From a virus, in IMG/VR virus record IMGVR_UViG_3300044732_001271, positions 1 to 24,055 of that record: a stretch of DNA of 24,055 nt; one strand, 5' to 3'. Below, piece by piece: positions 1 through 6,585 of the stretch (position 1 is its first letter; the number at the start of each line of letters is the position of its first letter). Made by a program: the position numbers and the translations under genes. A model generated the notes under the pieces. The model saw nothing but the letters and a program-made list of their open reading frames with translations, did no database searches and was not told the DNA's origin.

Positions 1-110
1 GGCTTGGCGGCCCCGGCGGTGAAGGAGGAAGCGAAGGCCTCTGGGGACTTATCTAGGCTGCCATACAAAAGTGAGGCAGGATCAAAAGGCGCTGTCGTGG
101 TGTCGGACAT
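1..110 (-). CDS. N-terminus of an unknown protein, truncated by the window edge
   Basis: A reading frame opens with ATG at 110 and stays open for 36 codons to the left edge. It begins MSDTTTAPFDPASLLYG and continues with a Ser/Ala/Gly-rich stretch. It follows a terminator and a plausible promoter, so it is probably the first gene of the next transcription unit. There is no Shine-Dalgarno sequence; the leader carries one copy of the 14-bp TAACTACACACAAT element also found before the portal gene and before the gene at 7107. The product is not recognised. The Thr/Ala/Pro-rich start would suit a structural or another polyvalent protein, but that is a guess. Confidence 0.6.
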   Translation of the reverse strand, partial: MSDTTTAPFDPASLLYGSLDKSPEAFASSFTAGAAK

Positions 111-119
111 ATTGGTTCT

Positions 120-148
120 AGTATTGTGTGTAGTTAAGAAACTGGCAA
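120..148 (-). promoter_or_regulatory. Putative sigma70-type promoter of the left-edge gene
   Basis: On the minus strand TTGCCA (148-143, 5/6 match to TTGACA) is separated by exactly 17 bases from AATACT (125-120, 4/6 match to TATAAT). It lies just downstream of the terminator and just upstream of the ATG at 110. If used, transcription would start near 113, giving an almost leaderless mRNA. The -10 box overlaps the repeated TAACTACACACAAT element, whose other two copies have no -35 partner, so the promoter reading is uncertain. Confidence 0.4.
123..136 (-). repeat. 14-bp element TAACTACACACAAT, copy 1
   Basis: Exact copy of TAACTACACACAAT on the minus strand, 12 bases before the ATG at 110. 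Unlike the other two copies, its TAA is not the stop codon of an upstream gene. Confidence 0.7.
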
Positions 149-166
149 GAGGAAGTTTTGGCAAGA

Positions 167-198
167 AAAAGCCCGCCTGGCGTTGGCCGGGCGGGCTT
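167..198 (-). terminator. Rho-independent terminator after the Tad2 gene
   Basis: On the minus strand a 9-bp stem AAGCCCGCC / GGCGGGCTT (198-190 and 177-169) closes a 12-base loop and is followed at once by TTT. It starts five bases after the stop codon at 204. This is the only strong intrinsic terminator seen in the window and marks the end of the long minus-strand operon. Confidence 0.85.
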
Positions 199-203
199 GG
201 GGC

Positions 204-551
204 TTACAGCGGCGTGGCTGTGCCTACCGTTTCGCCAGCCACGACATGTTCTCCGTGGATTTCCCAATCAGTCGCGAGGGAGTCGGAGCCGGAAGGCTGC
301 CAGCCATGGAGCGAGTTGTCAGGATACACGATGCAGAACTGATTCTGGTAGGTGATCGGAAGGCCAGTTCTACCAAGCCTGTCTTTCACCGCCTGCGGGA
401 GGCTGGTCATTTTTGGAATAATCTCAGCGGGCACCGATGAAGGCACCTGCCTGAACACGAACAGCCCTTTGCCGTTCCAGCCTGCACGACTGACGATTTT
501 GCCCTCTTTGAGGGCTTTGATTGCTTGCCCGAAGTTTTGATTTGGGATCAT
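204..551 (-). CDS. tad2: Tad2-family (DUF2829) protein, predicted anti-Thoeris signal sponge
   Basis: The 115-residue product matches the Thoeris anti-defence 2 (DUF2829) pattern. It has FGQAIKALKEGK near the N-terminus (residues 7-18), SRAGWNGKG (21-29), a central ITYQNQF...PDNSLHGW strand pair, and the closing LATDWEI (92-98). Known Tad2 proteins are phage-encoded and bind the cyclic ADP-ribose-type signal made by Thoeris TIR enzymes, which blocks NADase activation. I chose the ATG at 551, where homology begins; an upstream ATG at 701 would add 50 residues overlapping the glycosyltransferase gene without family resemblance. It is the last gene of the operon, 53 bases after the glycosyltransferase, and is followed by a terminator. 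Family assignment is firm; activity against Thoeris is inferred. The about 17-residue tail after the domain is not typical. Confidence 0.85.
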   Translation of the reverse strand: MIPNQNFGQAIKALKEGKIVSRAGWNGKGLFVFRQVPSSVPAEIIPKMTSLPQAVKDRLGRTGLPITYQNQFCIVYPDNSLHGWQPSGSDSLATDWEIHGEHVVAGETVGTATPL

Positions 552-604
552 AGGTAGTGATGTTGAATTGCGCTCAGCAATACCGGCCAAGCTCGGGCGT
601 GAGG

Positions 605-1273
605 TCATGCCTCGAAAACTGCGCGGTGCTTCTCCAGAAAGGCGGCCTTCTCGGCCAAGGGCACTCCGGCGGCATGAAGCACCTTGATACCGCCCTGCCA
701 ATCCAGCCAGCCACGATGGCAGGCATGGGGCCAGAAATTCCAGTCGTCACCTAAAAACATCATGTCCACGCCAGTCCTGTTCCAAGCGGCATTGAGGAGG
801 CTCTGTTCGGTTACGTCCTTCAAGACTGGCCCAATGCCCGCCCTGTGCTCGGCCATAAGCAGCCGGGCCAAGTCAAAGGCGGCCCTCACGGCTGGCTGGC
901 GGGCGTTGGCGAAGAAAAAGCCTGTGTTGCAGTAATTCTCAGGCGGGAAGTCCAGGGCCAGGGCGTCTGGCAGGCAGAACGAGTCCAGGGCCTGCCTGGA
1001 GGCGTCTCGGATGGCGGCCACGCCTGCAATGTTGCGGAAGGGGGCGAGGTCAAGAGGCTTGATAACAAGGGTATCTGCGTCAAAGAAACAAAATACGCGA
1101 TCCCCCGCGATCTCGGGTAAGGCGTATTTCCAATCATAGCTAGCCGGGTCGTCGGTAGTGAGGATGATGGCAGGCGCTCCGGTGTATTTTCTGAAACTGG
1201 CCGCCGCTTGGTGGGCCAAGGCCTCGTAGGGTTTGTTGCAGACAGTGATGCCTATGACGGGGGGCAGGTTCAT
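605..1273 (-). CDS. GT-A-fold glycosyltransferase (GT8-like)
   Basis: A 222-residue protein with the layout of a small nucleotide-sugar transferase. IGITVCNKPY lies at the N-terminus, a DxD metal/nucleotide-sugar motif at residues 65-67 (FFDADT), NTGFFFAN from residue 116, then an EQSLLN acceptor-side motif and a late HAAGVP segment. This order (DxD, NTG, EQ-LN, H-G) is that of GT8-type retaining transferases. There is no signal peptide or membrane segment, so it should act in the cytoplasm. It starts inside the stop codon of the methyltransferase gene (ATGA overlap), so the two are probably translationally coupled. The acceptor is unknown: phage DNA, a virion protein or a host surface sugar precursor are all possible. 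Confidence 0.75.
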   Translation of the reverse strand: MNLPPVIGITVCNKPYEALAHQAAASFRKYTGAPAIILTTDDPASYDWKYALPEIAGDRVFCFFDADTLVIKPLDLAPFRNIAGVAAIRDASRQALDSFCLPDALALDFPPENYCNTGFFFANARQPAVRAAFDLARLLMAEHRAGIGPVLKDVTEQSLLNAAWNRTGVDMMFLGDDWNFWPHACHRGWLDWQGGIKVLHAAGVPLAEKAAFLEKHRAVFEA

Positions 1274-2481
1274 GTGATGATGAGCAAAAACCTTTGATCA
1301 TTGATGGGCGAGCATTGAAGCTCCTTGCCAACGAACACTTCGCGGAATTTCCCCATCCACCACTCTACGGGCCGCTGTGTGCAATGTGCATTCTCGCCTG
1401 TTGCCAGTTTTTGGGCAGCCGGACCGGTGTGGACAGTGATAGCCCATACTGGAGCCAGAATTTTCATTTGGTTGAGAAGATCCGTAACCTCTTCTTCTGG
1501 AATGTGCTCCATTACCTCAAAACACAAGCCTGCGGAGTGCTCCATTTCGGGAAGTTTGTCGATGCCGGGAATAGCGGGGTCGTAGCGTGTGACTTTGCCT
1601 TGAGGCCATAGCTTTTTCGCGTCTTGCGACTGCCCGCATCCAAAGTCAATGACTGGACTACCGTCTTTGATTGGCGGCAGGAGGCCAAGTAGCTTTTTCT
1701 TGAAGCCTTCGGACATGCTGCCTGTGCCATACTTCTGTGAAGCATGAAGCTGCTTATAGAGGCTGACCTTGCTGCCTGCCGGACTGGCGGGCTTGGCTGA
1801 CCAAAGGCGGCGTGGATGGATGCCAAGTTCAATTAGGCACCTACCCCAAGGCGTTGAGGCTTGGGCATTCACCAGCGTGTCGGCCCATGGCTCTAAGGGC
1901 TTGTCGAGGGTCAAAAGACGGGCCATGACATAGAGCGGCACTGCATCTGCCGCTACTTCGGCAAAGCGCAAGGGACGCTCCTCAGGATTGACGTTGGCCC
2001 ACATTGACCGCCATGCCTGAATTGAGTTTCTGGCAACGCTTGCAAAACTTGGGTCGTTGTCCAGGTACAAGGCGTAGCTGTAGAGGGCCATGACACGCAG
2101 CACATTTGTTGCGATGCCTGGATGAGTGGTGAGGTCGTCGCCTGCAAGTGAGTCTAGGATGACTTCGGCTAGATTCTTCCAATCATCGTTATTGTGGAGG
2201 ATGCACAAATAGACTTCGGCGGTGATGAGTGAGTACCGCCAACGAACGGCCATGCCTTGGCTTTCGATGCTGCCGGTGTCGATAGGAAAGATTTTCTCCA
2301 GCCAGTCCTTGGCTGTAATCTCGCCGTCTGTGGCACGGTATGTTAGCCAGCATTTAGCGTGCGCTCTTTGCTCCGGCGTGTAAGCATCCCGTGCGTTGTC
2401 ACCATTGTTTAAAGCGTCCCATGCAATGGCGTATTGCTCGCCTTTTGGGGTTGTCGAATTTGGGTTGAGGCTTGAAATCAT
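1270..2481 (-). CDS. SAM-dependent methyltransferase with a long helical N-terminal region
   Basis: A 403-residue protein. The C-terminal third is a class I methyltransferase: motif I VIDFGCG at residues 277-283, an acidic strand end (VTRYDPAIPGID) as motif II, a FEVMEHI motif typical of methyltransferase-11/23 families, and a closing ENAHCTQRPVEWW segment seen in phage methyltransferases. The first about 250 residues are alpha-helical, with no domain I recognise; they look repeat-like and could bind a substrate. I chose the ATG at 2481, which gives an ATGA overlap with the 84-aa gene; the ATG at 2508 would overlap that gene by 31 bases. It is coupled to the following glycosyltransferase. The substrate (small molecule, glycan or protein) is not evident; there is no DNA-methylase DPPY-type motif. 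Confidence 0.75.
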   Translation of the reverse strand: MISSLNPNSTTPKGEQYAIAWDALNNGDNARDAYTPEQRAHAKCWLTYRATDGEITAKDWLEKIFPIDTGSIESQGMAVRWRYSLITAEVYLCILHNNDDWKNLAEVILDSLAGDDLTTHPGIATNVLRVMALYSYALYLDNDPSFASVARNSIQAWRSMWANVNPEERPLRFAEVAADAVPLYVMARLLTLDKPLEPWADTLVNAQASTPWGRCLIELGIHPRRLWSAKPASPAGSKVSLYKQLHASQKYGTGSMSEGFKKKLLGLLPPIKDGSPVIDFGCGQSQDAKKLWPQGKVTRYDPAIPGIDKLPEMEHSAGLCFEVMEHIPEEEVTDLLNQMKILAPVWAITVHTGPAAQKLATGENAHCTQRPVEWWMGKFREVFVGKELQCSPINDQRFLLIIT

Positions 2482-2732
2482 AAGGTTTTTAAACGTGACA
2501 CTGCCCACATGCCCGGCACATCCAAGACAACAGTGTGAGAGCCCGCCACACGGCGAGCCTTGGAGAAAAGCGTTTCTGCGTTTGGTTCTTCATGGTCGGG
2601 TAAGCCGATGCCGCGCAGGAATACTTGCCACATGGCGCGGGTAAGAACGGTAGTGACGTGGTGGTGATCTTTCCCATGGGCGGCTTTGGCGACTTGCCGG
2701 TGCAGTTCAAAAGCTACGCGCTCCTCGGTCAT
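2478..2732 (-). CDS. Unknown 84-aa protein between endolysin and methyltransferase
   Basis: This small soluble protein has a His-rich patch (KDHHH) after a helical N-terminus and ends in a basic segment. It overlaps the endolysin stop by ATGA at its start and the methyltransferase start by ATGA at its end, which fixes both ends and argues strongly that it is real. An ATG at 2789 would overlap the endolysin gene by 61 bases and is rejected. There is no signal peptide, membrane segment or domain I recognise. Confidence 0.6.
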   Translation of the reverse strand: MTEERVAFELHRQVAKAAHGKDHHHVTTVLTRAMWQVFLRGIGLPDHEEPNAETLFSKARRVAGSHTVVLDVPGMWAVSRLKTL

Positions 2733-3517
2733 GCGAAGTTGAAGCGAAGGAAACAACGAGCCACTTCCTGCGGGCGGTTTTTCTCCCAACAGCCATCACC
2801 GTCCCGCTCGCCAGCCGGGCCTGTGTTGGCCTCAATCGTGGCAATGCGGCCCTTAGCGGGCTGGCCAGTGACTAGGCCGATGTGGGAAAAGTCGAAAATT
2901 ACGATGTCGCCTTTCTGCGGCGTGGCGGTGTCGGGCAGGACGGTCACGCCCTTGGCCTTCTTGGCCCAAGCCTGCCAAGCCCAGGCCCCAGCGGACTTAC
3001 AGCGCCATTTCTCGAACTGCTCGGCGGTCATGCCTGTCAGGCTTTCCAGCAAGCCAGCCTTGGCTAGCTCGTCGCCTACCGTGTCCAGCCAAAAGGCCAT
3101 GGCTGCCGCGCAGTAGGGCTCTCGGTTACTGTAGCCTTCTGGGTAAGAGGTAGAGGGCCAGAATCGTTTGATCCATGCGCCTTGGTTGTTGCGGGGCGTC
3201 TCTACCTTGCCCACGTCCCGCTTGGCGATAGTCACCAGCCAGTCGGCGAAGCTCGGGCCTGTGGCAGGCTTGGCGGCAGGCGGCACAACCTTGGTTGGCG
3301 GCTGGAGGGCGGCCCAGGTGGCCGGGCCTGCGATGCCGTCGGCGGTGAGGTTGGCGTCACGCTGAAATCTGCGTATGGCGCTTTCAGTAATTGGCCCCAA
3401 CTCGCCGTCTAAATAGGCTTTGAGATAGCCAAGATCTTGTAGGTGGCCTTGAAGGAGTCTGACTGCCGGGCCTTTATCGCCTCGGCGGAGGGTGGGTGCG
3501 TCGGGTGTCGTGCTCAT
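2729..3517 (-). CDS. Endolysin: peptidoglycan-binding plus CHAP amidase/peptidase
   Basis: This 262-residue protein degrades peptidoglycan at lysis. Residues about 8-72 form a PG_binding_1 domain (LRRGDKGPAVRLLQ, FQRDANLTADGIAG). After a Pro/Ala linker (about 73-88) comes a CHAP/NlpC-like cysteine peptidase domain. It has Cys136 in PYCAAAMAFWL, His212 in SHIGLVTG and a downstream EANTG segment that could supply the polar third residue. GDIVIFDF just before the His is the usual CHAP strand. There is no signal peptide, so export would need a holin. It follows two tiny proteins and a two-TM protein, the expected lysis context. It starts 12 bases after the 39-aa gene. Confidence 0.88.
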   Translation of the reverse strand: MSTTPDAPTLRRGDKGPAVRLLQGHLQDLGYLKAYLDGELGPITESAIRRFQRDANLTADGIAGPATWAALQPPTKVVPPAAKPATGPSFADWLVTIAKRDVGKVETPRNNQGAWIKRFWPSTSYPEGYSNREPYCAAAMAFWLDTVGDELAKAGLLESLTGMTAEQFEKWRCKSAGAWAWQAWAKKAKGVTVLPDTATPQKGDIVIFDFSHIGLVTGQPAKGRIATIEANTGPAGERDGDGCWEKNRPQEVARCFLRFNFA

Positions 3518-3529
3518 AGCAGCCCAAGC

Positions 3530-3649
3530 CTACTTGCCGAGCGGCCCCTTGTCAATCGCGATGAAAATCCCAATCACGGCCAGCACCAGCCCGGCCATGA
3601 CGGCCAAGCCGAGGCCAGCCGCGCTGAGTTCGTGGAGGAAGGCTATCAT
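3530..3649 (-). CDS. 39-aa single-TM protein, possible lysis or spanin-like peptide
   Basis: A tiny protein beginning MIAFLHELSAAG, then a hydrophobic helix (about residues 11-32, rich in Leu/Val/Ile/Gly/Ala) and a short tail ending DKGPLGK. Its ATG overlaps the stop of the preceding 52-aa gene (ATGA), and it ends 12 bases before the endolysin start. Position and topology fit a small lysis-accessory membrane peptide (pinholin- or spanin-like), but there is no diagnostic motif and no lipobox. Confidence 0.55.
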   Translation of the reverse strand: MIAFLHELSAAGLGLAVMAGLVLAVIGIFIAIDKGPLGK

Positions 3650-3804
3650 GGCGGGAAGAGTTGAAGGCGAGCCATCCACACGCAGAACAGCACACGCTCA
3701 AAGAACGAGGCGTTCCGGCAGAACTGCCACGAATGCCGCAGTAAAGCTGGCAAGTAGGCTAGGCGCTGGCCGAATGGGCGGCGGCGGAGGATTGTGGGCT
3801 TCAT
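3646..3804 (-). CDS. 52-aa basic protein of unknown function
   Basis: The product starts with an Arg-rich segment (ILRRRPFGQR), has two cysteines, and ends with a hydrophobic stretch (FFERVLFCVWMARLQLF). It overlaps the stop of the DUF1353 gene at its start and the start of the 39-aa gene at its end, both as ATGA. This continuous coupling is the main evidence that it is translated. The hydrophobic stretch is short for a full TM helix. The function is unknown; its place in the lysis block is the only clue. Confidence 0.5.
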   Translation of the reverse strand: MKPTILRRRPFGQRLAYLPALLRHSWQFCRNASFFERVLFCVWMARLQLFPP

Positions 3805-4286
3805 GACTTCTTGAATATCCTGCCGAAGATCGAAGACGGCCTAGCCCAGCCTTGCGGGCCAAAGGCAGCCACGGCCCGGCCCATGAGGGCGGCCTTGCGG
3901 GGGCGGACGCCTGCTTGGAGGAGGCGGTAGTAGAAATGGCGGTGGACCACACAGGCGGGCGGGGCGGCTGGCAGGTTGCCTAACTTTTCGACTAGCCAGT
4001 AACTGCCGCCAGTCAGGAGGTCGCAAAGAAAATCGTGCTCAAGGGCTGGCATCGTACAGAGGCCGTCTGGCGTGTAGTTGAGGGGCGGCCCCCAGAAAAT
4101 GGGTGGGATGCTGGCTTTGTCGAACTGGTAGCCTGCTGGGATGGTAAATTGCTGCTCTACCGGCCAGATGCCAGAGCATATCTTAAATGTGTACTCTTCA
4201 TCCGTCTGCCACGTCGGCCCCTTAGCCCACGGTAGCAGGCCAAAGCCGGGCTCGGGATCTCTAAGGCATGTGATGTCAAGATTCAT
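3801..4286 (-). CDS. DUF1353 family phage protein
   Basis: A 161-residue protein with the DUF1353 signature. IPAGYQFDKASIPPIFW corresponds to the family's IPxGFxTDxASIPRxFW, followed by a conserved LEHDFLCDLL (usual AxxHDxLY) and a helical HRHFYYRLLQAGVRPRKAALM segment. DUF1353 is common in tailed phages near tail and lysis genes; its biochemical role is not established. Both ends overlap neighbours by ATGA. The Arg/Lys-rich C-terminus (RIFKKS) is not a domain. Confidence 0.8.
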   Translation of the reverse strand: MNLDITCLRDPEPGFGLLPWAKGPTWQTDEEYTFKICSGIWPVEQQFTIPAGYQFDKASIPPIFWGPPLNYTPDGLCTMPALEHDFLCDLLTGGSYWLVEKLGNLPAAPPACVVHRHFYYRLLQAGVRPRKAALMGRAVAAFGPQGWARPSSIFGRIFKKS

Positions 4287-4672
4287 CGGGGCGGGGATGT
4301 TAAGGCGTTGCGCATGGCCTGCTTGGCGATGTCATCGAAGTATTCCACCTGTTTCTCACTTGTTTCGTTGAGCTTGTGCAGGGCTTCTGTGAGGCTATTC
4401 AATGCGTCAAGCATCTTGGTTGCTCCCCACCAGATCACCGATGCTAGAGAGGTGAACAGCACAACGATAGCCACGATGAGAACGCCGTAAAAGCTCCATT
4501 GCCCGGCCTGCTCTGGGCTAGGCACCTGCCCCGTGAAGGCGTGCCAAGCCATTTCAGCCAAGGCTATTACCGAGGCCAGCCCGGCGGACATGGCGGCCAG
4601 GATGGGCGCGGGGATCTCAGTGAGGGCGTGTTGGACTGGTGGCGGGATGTTCATTAAGTGGATGCATTGCAT
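4283..4672 (-). CDS. Two-TM membrane protein, candidate holin
   Basis: This 129-residue protein has hydrophobic helices at about residues 24-46 and 62-90, followed by an amphipathic, probably coiled-coil, C-terminal helix (MLDALNSLTEALHKLNETSEKQ). Two TM segments with a charged soluble tail, placed a few genes before an endolysin, suit a holin or antiholin. No named holin family is recognised. The ATG at 4672 follows the matrixin stop by 6 bases; an in-frame ATG at 4654 (MNIPPPVQ) is a good alternative start. Confidence 0.6.
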   Translation of the reverse strand: MQCIHLMNIPPPVQHALTEIPAPILAAMSAGLASVIALAEMAWHAFTGQVPSPEQAGQWSFYGVLIVAIVVLFTSLASVIWWGATKMLDALNSLTEALHKLNETSEKQVEYFDDIAKQAMRNALTSPPR

Positions 4673-4678
4673 GGTGCT

Positions 4679-5098
4679 TCAAGTGATGGCCCGGACGCTG
4701 ACGGCGTCGATTCTGGATGCTGTAGGCCGAGCGTGCATGATGCTTGTCGGATCGTCCGAGTGTTCGATAATGCCAAGTGCGTGCCCGATTTCATGCAGCG
4801 CCAGCCTGCGCATGTCAGGGGTGCGTCCTGTAAAGCGGTGCCACCATGTTGTTGCCCATTTCAGTGACGGGTCAAAAACTATTGAGTGAGCATCATTACC
4901 CAGCGGAAACCTCCATGCCTGCGCGCCGTCTGGCGGTTTTCCCGACGAAAACATCAGCGTCGAGGTGCGTGGGTGCTCGTAAAACTGAACTTGTCCACTT
5001 GTGCTAATCTCCCATTGGTTCAACGCCCACTCAATGCACGCTCGGGAACCTTTTGGCAGGTTCGTCGTGTCGATTGAGTAGATGAAGATACGCTTCAT
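4679..5098 (-). CDS. Small matrixin-like metzincin metalloprotease
   Basis: The 139-residue product is a near-minimal metzincin. It has a zinc site HEIGHALGIIEH (His102, Glu103, His106, His113) and a Met-turn SIM ending at Met121. The upstream half has the expected features: an N-terminal strand with ALNQWE, then a strand with TSTLMF and later SIVFDP. The third His is one residue further along than in the classic HExxHxxGxxH; a HExxHxxGxxxH spacing also occurs in some bacterial M10-like proteins. There is no signal peptide or propeptide. It might process virion proteins or digest host surface protein. It overlaps the preceding 47-aa gene by ATGA. Confidence 0.8.
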   Translation of the reverse strand: MKRIFIYSIDTTNLPKGSRACIEWALNQWEISTSGQVQFYEHPRTSTLMFSSGKPPDGAQAWRFPLGNDAHSIVFDPSLKWATTWWHRFTGRTPDMRRLALHEIGHALGIIEHSDDPTSIMHARPTASRIDAVSVRAIT

Positions 5099-5238
5099 GG
5101 CTCTTGGACAGTCTCGGGAGTCGTTTCAGGCTTTGGCATAACTTGAGCGATCAGCATTTCGAGTTTGCCGATGGCTGCACCTGCTTTGAATTGCGCGTCA
5201 AGAGCGGCTTGGATGGCTTGGGTAATTTCGGGGTTCAT
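5095..5238 (-). CDS. Unknown 47-aa protein
   Basis: A tiny protein beginning MNPEITQAIQAALDAQFKAG. It has one amphipathic helix of about 30 residues and an acidic, Pro/Thr-rich tail. Its ATG overlaps the stop of the 99-aa gene and its stop overlaps the start of the matrixin gene, both as ATGA. The unbroken coupling supports translation. No family is recognised; its place after the tail-fibre genes might make it a small virion or chaperone component. Confidence 0.55.
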   Translation of the reverse strand: MNPEITQAIQAALDAQFKAGAAIGKLEMLIAQVMPKPETTPETVQEP

Positions 5239-5534
5239 GCGTTTTTGGAATCAAGGTAGTCTTTGATGGCTGGCAAGATATTTAGCACATCTTGCATGAC
5301 CTGTGCGGCACCTGGAACGTTTTGAACGATGCCCCAGAAATTGCCGGATGTGGTAACTCGCCCAGACCACAAGAACTCGCCTGTTTCCGAGTTCTGCGGA
5401 GCTTGGTCGAACGTCAACTTGGCGTTGACTGCATCGTTCAGGTTGGTGGCGGCAAAGTTTGGAAAGAACCACTGGTCAAAGGTCGTCTCTGGAACAGCGG
5501 GTTCAACGATGGGTGGAATGATTGGAATAGGCAT
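5235..5534 (-). CDS. Unknown 99-aa protein downstream of the tail fibre
   Basis: The protein starts with a Pro/Ile-rich segment (MPIPIIPPIVEPAVPETT), followed by FDQWFFPNF, a central strand-rich stretch (EFLWSGRVTTSGNFW), and a C-terminal helix (VMQDVLNILPAIKDYL). I chose the ATG at 5534, four bases after the tail-fibre stop; the ATG at 5582 would overlap the fibre gene by 44 bases. It is soluble, with no TM segment. Its position just after a fibre gene suggests a fibre partner or assembly factor, but no family is recognised. Confidence 0.65.
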   Translation of the reverse strand: MPIPIIPPIVEPAVPETTFDQWFFPNFAATNLNDAVNAKLTFDQAPQNSETGEFLWSGRVTTSGNFWGIVQNVPGAAQVMQDVLNILPAIKDYLDSKNA

Positions 5535-5538
5535 GGCG

Positions 5539-6573
5539 TTAGATGAGGCAAGGGATTCTATAGACTGTGCCCGTGCTATCACGGATGGTTAAGGTGTGCG
5601 TTGGAACCACTGCTCCGAGGGCAGCGGCATTTCCGAGTTGCAAACCAACTCCACTTGAAAGTGTCACTAACGCTGAGTTTGTAATTGTGAGCACGTCCAC
5701 AAGCGTTTGCGCTGTGGCTCCGCTTGATCCAGCTGCGGTTCCTTGGAGGACCACGGTGGCAGGCGTTGCGTTGCCAGTGCTTTTGCCAGGACCAATCGAC
5801 AACTTGCCACCAGTAATGTTTGTGCCTGTCCCACTCGGTCCTGTAAAAAGCTGATTTACCGGCGTGGCAGAAGTTGCCCCCATCTGAATGCTAGCTGCGG
5901 CACCTCCGCGTTGGAAGAACGCATCCGCAGCGGAGTTGCCTCCGCCCATGTTTAATGCTGTGGCATTAAATCCAATGCGCCCAAGACCATTAAAATTAGC
6001 AACCGTAACCCCCGTGTTGCCGTCACCCATGCGTCCAACGCAGGCAAAGTCCCCGAGTCCGCCGCTTCCTCGAAATATAATACCTCCAGCTGTTTGAGCA
6101 TCCTTTAATAAAGCGTGGTTTGCGTCACTTCCACCGAGCCTAAGCATCGCAGAATTTTCGCTTCCTTTCGGAATTAAAGCCAACTTAGCCACACCACTGT
6201 CTTGGATCTCCCAAGATGTAGAAACGTCTGCCCATGTTGTGTCAGAGTAGGCTTTGCTCGCAGTGTTGACGACGTTGATCGTGTTCGTTTTAAACGCCAC
6301 CGTTCCACCGTTCCATGTCTGCGTCTGAATAAGCAGCGGTGTGGAGGTCGTAACTGTGCCGCCCGTAATGGTGAGTGGGCCGGTCAAGGTGCCGCCTGTA
6401 AGCGCCAGCACGCCTAAAGCCGTCCTCTGAGCCGCCGCATCAGCAGCCTCAGCCAAAGTCGCCCCGGCTGCCGTGACGGTGAACTTGCGGTCTGCCCCGC
6501 CCTGCGTGCCGTAGTAAAGGCCGCCTGCGCCTGCCGTGGCGGCTGTGAGTGCTGCGAGTGTTGAGTCTGCCAT
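5539..6573 (-). CDS. Tail-fibre-like protein
   Basis: This 344-residue protein is rich in Gly, Thr, Ala and Ser. It contains the phage fibre signature AAQRTALGVLALTGGTLTG (about residues 48-66), with the GGTLTGPLTI repeat typical of fibres and tail collars. Long beta-rich stretches of short G-x-x repeats follow. The C-terminus closes with HTLTIRDSTGTVYRI, a short strand pair common at the ends of such fibres. No chaperone or endosialidase autocleavage domain is visible. It probably forms a trimeric host-binding fibre. It starts 12 bases after the 49-aa gene, without a Shine-Dalgarno sequence. Confidence 0.8.
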   Translation of the reverse strand: MADSTLAALTAATAGAGGLYYGTQGGADRKFTVTAAGATLAEAADAAAQRTALGVLALTGGTLTGPLTITGGTVTTSTPLLIQTQTWNGGTVAFKTNTINVVNTASKAYSDTTWADVSTSWEIQDSGVAKLALIPKGSENSAMLRLGGSDANHALLKDAQTAGGIIFRGSGGLGDFACVGRMGDGNTGVTVANFNGLGRIGFNATALNMGGGNSAADAFFQRGGAAASIQMGATSATPVNQLFTGPSGTGTNITGGKLSIGPGKSTGNATPATVVLQGTAAGSSGATAQTLVDVLTITNSALVTLSSGVGLQLGNAAALGAVVPTHTLTIRDSTGTVYRIPCLI

Positions 6574-6585
6574 TAGAGTGAGGTG

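Noticed and set aside
552-701. Longer start for the Tad2 gene at 701
   Set aside because: The added 50 residues overlap the glycosyltransferase gene, are Arg/Ser-rich and lack family resemblance; the ATG at 551 sits right before the conserved FGQAI motif.
2625-3116. Plus-strand reading frame of 163 codons
   Set aside because: Antisense to the endolysin and 84-aa genes, both with clear domain or overlap support; the translation is low-complexity.
5535-5582. Longer start for the 99-aa gene at 5582
   Set aside because: It would overlap the fibre gene by 44 bases; the ATG at 5534 lies four bases after the fibre stop, as elsewhere in the operon.
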